DNA of 64,000 nt from Steromphala cineraria (taxonomy: Eukaryota; Mollusca; Gastropoda; Trochida; Trochidae), in NCBI GenBank assembly GCA_916613615.1, contig OU744723.1, positions 26,000,710 to 26,064,709 of the forward strand, read 5' to 3'. Both the position numbers and the translations under genes were made by a program. Below, in pieces: positions 59,448 to 64,000 of this stretch. Below the pieces are notes generated by a model. That model did no database searches and was not told where the DNA came from. It saw only the letters and a program-made list of their open reading frames with translations. How positions within the stretch are numbered: position 1 is the first letter of the stretch; each line of letters begins with the position of its first letter.

Positions 59448-62400
59448 CACTAATGTGACAAAATGGTGTTACTTAAACCTAAAGGTATTTCGAAAATAAC
59501 AGGCCAGGAAGACTTTTTACATATCAAAACATTTATCTCAGAAAGTTTTAAGAAACAAAAAGCAACTTTACACAGTTTCTGACCATGTTGATCGCTAACC
59601 CTCATTTAACCCTAACCCTATCCACTAACTTGATAAGAATGGTGTTTCTTAAAACTGACGATGTTCCAAAAATAACAGGCCAAGAAGACTTTTTACATAT
59701 CGAAACATTGCTCTGACAAAGTTTTAAGAAACAAAAAAGCAAGTTAACTTACTTTGTGACCATGTTGATCGCTAACCCTTATTTAACACTAACCCTAACC
59801 ACTAATGTGACAAAATGGTGTTTCTCAAAACTAAAGATATTTCGAAAATAACAGGCCAGGAAGACTTTTTACAAATCAAAATATTGCTCTGACAAAGTTT
59901 TAAGAAACAAAAAGCAACTTAACTCAGTTTCTGACCATGGTGATCGCTAACCCTTATGTTAACCCTAACCCTATCCACTAATGTGACAAAAATGGTGTTT
60001 CTTAAAACTAAAGATATTCCGTAAATAACAAGCCAAGAAGACATTTTACATATCGAAACATTGCTCTGACAAAGTTTTTAGAAACAAAAAGCAACTTTAC
60101 TCACTTTGTGACAATGTTGATCGCTAACCCTTATTTAACCCTAACCCTATCCACTAACTTGATAAAAATGATGTTTCTTAAAACTGAAGATATTCCAAAA
60201 ATAACAGGCCAGGAAGACTTTTTACATATCGAAACATTGCTCTGACAAAGTTTTAAGAAATAAAAAACAAGTTAACTTACTTTGTGACCATGTTGATCGC
60301 TAACCCTTATTTAACCCTAACCCTATCCACTAATGTGACAAAAATGGTGTTTCTTAAAACTGAAGATATTCCGTAAATAACAAGCCAAGAAGACATTTTA
60401 CATATCGAAACATTGCTCTGACAAAGTTTTAAGAAACAAAAAGCAACTTTACTCACTTTGTGACAATGTTGATCGCTAACCTTTATTTAACCCTAACCCT
60501 ATCCACTAATGTGATAAAAAATAGTGTTTCTCAAAACTGAAGATATTCCGGAAATAACAGGCCAAGATGACATTTTACATATCGAAACAGTGCTCTGACA
60601 AAGTTTTAAGAAACAAAAAGCAACTTAACTCAGTTTCTGACCATGTTGATCGCTAACCCTTATTTAACCCTAACCCTATCCACTAATGTGACAAAAATGG
60701 TGTTTCTTAAAACTGAAGATATTCCGTAAATAACAAGCCAAGAAGACATTTTACATATCGAAACATTGCTCTGACATAGTTTTAAGAAATAAAAAGCAAC
60801 TTTACTCAGTTTATGACCATGTTGATCGCTAACCCTTATTTAACCCTAACCCTATCCACTAATGTGACAAAAATGGTGTTTCTCAAAACTAAAGATATTT
60901 CGAAAATAACAGGCCAGGAAGACTTTTTACATATCAAAACATTGCTCTGAGAAAGGTTTAAGAAACAAAAAGCAACTTAACTCAGTTTCTGACCATGTTG
61001 ATCGCTAACCCTTATTTAACCCTTACCCTATCCACTAATGTGACAAAAATGGTGTTTCTCAAAACTAAAGATATTTCGAAAATAACAGACCAGGAAGACT
61101 TTTTACATATCAAAACATTGCTCTGAGAAAGTTTTAAGAAACAAAAAGCAACTTAACTCAGTTTCTGACCATGTTGATCGCTAACCCTTATTTAACCCTA
61201 ACCCTATCCACTAATGTGACAAAAAGGGTGTTTCTCAAAACTAAAGATATTTCGAAAATAACAGGCCAGGAAGACTTTTTACATATCGAAACATTGCTCT
61301 CACAAAGTTTTAAGAAACAAAAAGCAACTTAACTGAGTTTCTGACCATGTTGATCGCTAACCCTTATTTAACCCTAACCCTATCCACTAATGTGACTAAA
61401 ATGGTGTTTCTTAAAACTAAAGATATTCCGTAAATAACAAGCCAAGAAGACATTTTACATATCGAAACATTGCTCTGACAAAGTTTTTAGAAACAAAAAG
61501 CAACTTTACTCACTTTGTGACAATGTTGATCGCTAACCCTTATTTAACCCTAACCCTATCCACTAACTTGATAAAAATGGTGTTTCTTAAAACTGAAGAT
61601 ATTCCAAAAATAACAGGCCAGGAAGACTTTTTACATATCGAAACATTGCTCTGACAAAGTTTTAAGAAACAAAAAGCAAGTTAACTTACTTTGTGACCAT
61701 GTTGATCGCTAACCCTTATTTAACCCTAACCCTATCCACTAATGTGACAAAAAGGGTGTTTCTCAAAACTAAAGATATTTCGAAAATAACAGGCCAGGAA
61801 GACTTTTTACATATCGAAACATTGCTCTGACAAAGTTTTAAGAAACAAAAAGCAACTTAACTCAGTTTCTGACCATGTTGATCGCTAACCCTTATTTAAC
61901 CCTAACCCTATCCACTAATTTGACAAAAATGGTGTTTCTTAAAACTGAAGATATTCCGTAAATAACAAGCCAAGAAGACATTTTACATATCGAAACATTG
62001 CTCTGACAAAGTTTTAAGAAACAAAAAGCAACTTAACTCACTTTGTGACCATGTTGATCGCTAACCCTTATTTAACCCTAACCCTATCCACTAATGTGAT
62101 AAAAATGGTGTTTCTCAAAACTGAAGATATTCCGGAAATAACAGGCCAAGATGACTTTTTACATAATGAAACATAGCTCTGACAAAGTTTTAAGAAACAA
62201 AAAGCAACTTAACTCACTTTGTGACCATGTTGATCGCTAACCCTTATTTAACCCTAACCCTATCCACTAGTGTGACAAAAATGGTGTTTCTCAAAACTAA
62301 AGATATTTCGAAAATAACAGACCAGGAAGATTTTTTACATATCAAAACATTGCTCTGAGAAAGTTTTAAGAAACAAAAAGCAACTTAACTCAGTTTCTGA

Positions 62401-64000
62401 CCATGTTGATAGCTAACCCTTATTTAACCCTAACCCTATCCACTAATGTGACAAAAAGGGTGTTTCTCAAAACTAAAGATATTTCGAAAATAACAGGCCA
62501 GGAAGACTTTTTACATATCGAAACATTGCTCTGACAAAGTTTTAAGAAACAAAAAGCAACTTTACTCACTTTGTGACAATGTTGATCGCTAACCCTTATT
62601 TAACCCTAACCCTATCCACTAATGTGACAAAAATGGTGTTTCTTAAAACTAAAGATATTCCGGAAATAACAGGCCAAGATGACATTTTACATATCGAAAC
62701 ATTGCTCTGACAAAGTTTTAAGAAACAAAAAGCAACTTTACTCAGTTTCTGACCATGTTGATCGGTAACCCTTATTTAACCCTAACCCTATCCACTAATG
62801 TGACAAAAAGGGTGTTTCTCAAAACTAAAGATATTTCGAAAATAACAGGCCAGGAAGACTTTTTACATATCGAAACATTGCTCTGACAAAGTTTGAAGAA
62901 ACAAAAAGCAACTTAACTCAGTTTCTGACCATGTTGATCGCTAACCCTTATTTAACCCTAACCCTATCCACTAATGTGATAAACATGGTGTTTCTCAAAA
63001 CTGAAGATATTCCGGAAATAACAGGCCAAGATGACTTTTTACATATAGAAACATTGCTCTGACAAAGTTTTAAGAAACAAAAAGCAACTTAACTCACTTT
63101 GTTATCATGTTGATCGCTAACCCTTATTTAACCCTAACCCTGTCCACCAATGTGACAAAAATGGTGTTTCTCAAAACTAAAGATATTTCGAAAATAACAG
63201 GCCAGGAAAACTTTTTTACATATCAAAACATTGCTCTGAGAAAGTTTTAAGAAACAAAAAGCAACTTAACTCACTTTGTGACCATGTTGATCGCTAACCC
63301 TTATTTAACCCTAACCCTATCCACTAATGTGACAAAAATGGTGTTACTTAAAACTAAAGATATTTCGAAAATAACAGACCAGGAAGACTTTTTACATATC
63401 AAAACATTTATCTCAGAAAGTTTTAAGAAACAAAAAGCAACTTTACTCAGTTTCTGACCATGTTGATCGCTAACCCTTATTTAACCCTAACCCTTTCCAC
63501 TAATGTGATAAACATTGTGTTTCTTAAAACTAAAGATATTCCAAAAATAACAGGCCAGGAAGACTTTTTACATATCGAAACATAGCTCTGACATAGTTTT
63601 AAGAAATAAAAAGCAACTTTACTCAGTTTATGACCATGTTGATCGCTAACCCTTATTTAACCCTAACCCTATCCACTAATGTGACAAAAATGGTGTTTCT
63701 CAAAACTAAAGATATTTCGAAAATAACAGGCCAGGAAGACTTTTTACATATCAAAACATTGCTCTGAGAAAGGTTTAAGAAACAAAAAGCAACTTAACTC
63801 AGTTTCTGACCATGTTGATCGCTAACCCTTATTTAACCCTAACCCTATCCACTAATGTGACAAAAATGGTGTTTCTTAAAACTGAAGATATTCCGAAAAT
63901 AACAAGCCAAGAAGACATTTTACATATCGAAACATTGCTCTGACAAAGTTTTAAGAAACAAAAAGCAACTTTACTCACTTTGTGACAATGTTGATCGCTA
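59443..64000 (+). repeat. Tandem satellite array, right arm (about 26 monomers)
   Basis: The family and orientation are the same as in 1-39371, and the interrupted monomer resumes in phase. Its variants (CTTAAACCTAAAGG, ACTGACGATGTTCC, AAAAAGGGTGTTTC, CCGTAAATAACAAG, GATATTTCG) match the 31-39 kb part of the left arm and not the first 20 kb. The array continues past the window end. Confidence 0.97.

Noticed and set aside
59296..59499. 67-codon plus-strand frame spanning the LTR3/satellite junction
   Set aside because: It is a chance fusion of LTR and satellite sequence with no recognisable domain.
1..64000. True terminal telomere tract
   Set aside because: CCCTAA occurs only two or three times per 175-bp unit and never as a long uninterrupted run, so this is telomere-like satellite and not a chromosome end.

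Overview
This window has two components: a long, single-orientation tandem satellite array and one compound LTR-retrotransposon insertion that interrupts it. There are no cellular genes, rRNA or tRNA genes, and no CRISPR arrays. The sequence looks like animal (metazoan) heterochromatin, either subtelomeric or pericentromeric. The retroelement is of the BEL/Pao type, which is known only from animals. Every satellite monomer carries two or more copies of the C-strand telomere hexamer CCCTAA (G-strand TTAGGG). That fits a TTAGGG-telomere animal better than a typical insect (TTAGG) or nematode (TTAGGC). I cannot name the species.

Layout. 1-39371: about 225 head-to-tail monomers of 173-177 bp (mode 175-176), AT-rich, all in the same orientation, with nested higher-order repeats (about 702, 877, 1055, 1232, 1848 and 2460 bp). 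39372-59442: a 20,071-bp compound BEL/Pao insertion bounded by a 5-bp target-site duplication CTATC. 59443-64000: about 26 more satellite monomers that resume in the same phase and orientation. The array is regionally differentiated. Roughly the first 21 kb is rich in monomers with a TCATGGAGTAAC variant and GATATTCC. The rest is dominated by GATATTTCG monomers.

The compound retroelement reads LTR1 (39372-40385), gag-pol copy A (40536-45830), a tandem partial copy B (46015-50693), a 3' untranslated region, LTR2 (51298-52311), gag-pol copy C (52502-57824), a 3' untranslated region, and LTR3 (58429-59442). All three LTRs are exactly 1014 bp, begin TGG and end CCA, and differ at only about 5-8 positions pairwise, so the element is young. 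Copy B is an almost perfect 4863-bp tandem duplication of 41152-46014. The encoded order is Gag (coiled coil, DUF1759-like, CCHC knuckles), aspartic protease, reverse transcriptase, RNase H, integrase (zinc-binding H2C2, DDE core) and a C-terminal DUF5641-like domain. No envelope gene is visible.

All three copies share an in-frame TAA between the reverse transcriptase and RNase H. Copies A and B share a 27-bp in-frame deletion after the protease. Copy C has a frameshift and two further stop codons. As sequenced, no copy encodes one uninterrupted Gag-Pol polyprotein. The most notable points are the compound architecture within a single TSD, the shared mid-pol stop, the regularly spaced telomere-like motif in the satellite, and a subset of monomers with a near match to the CENP-B box.
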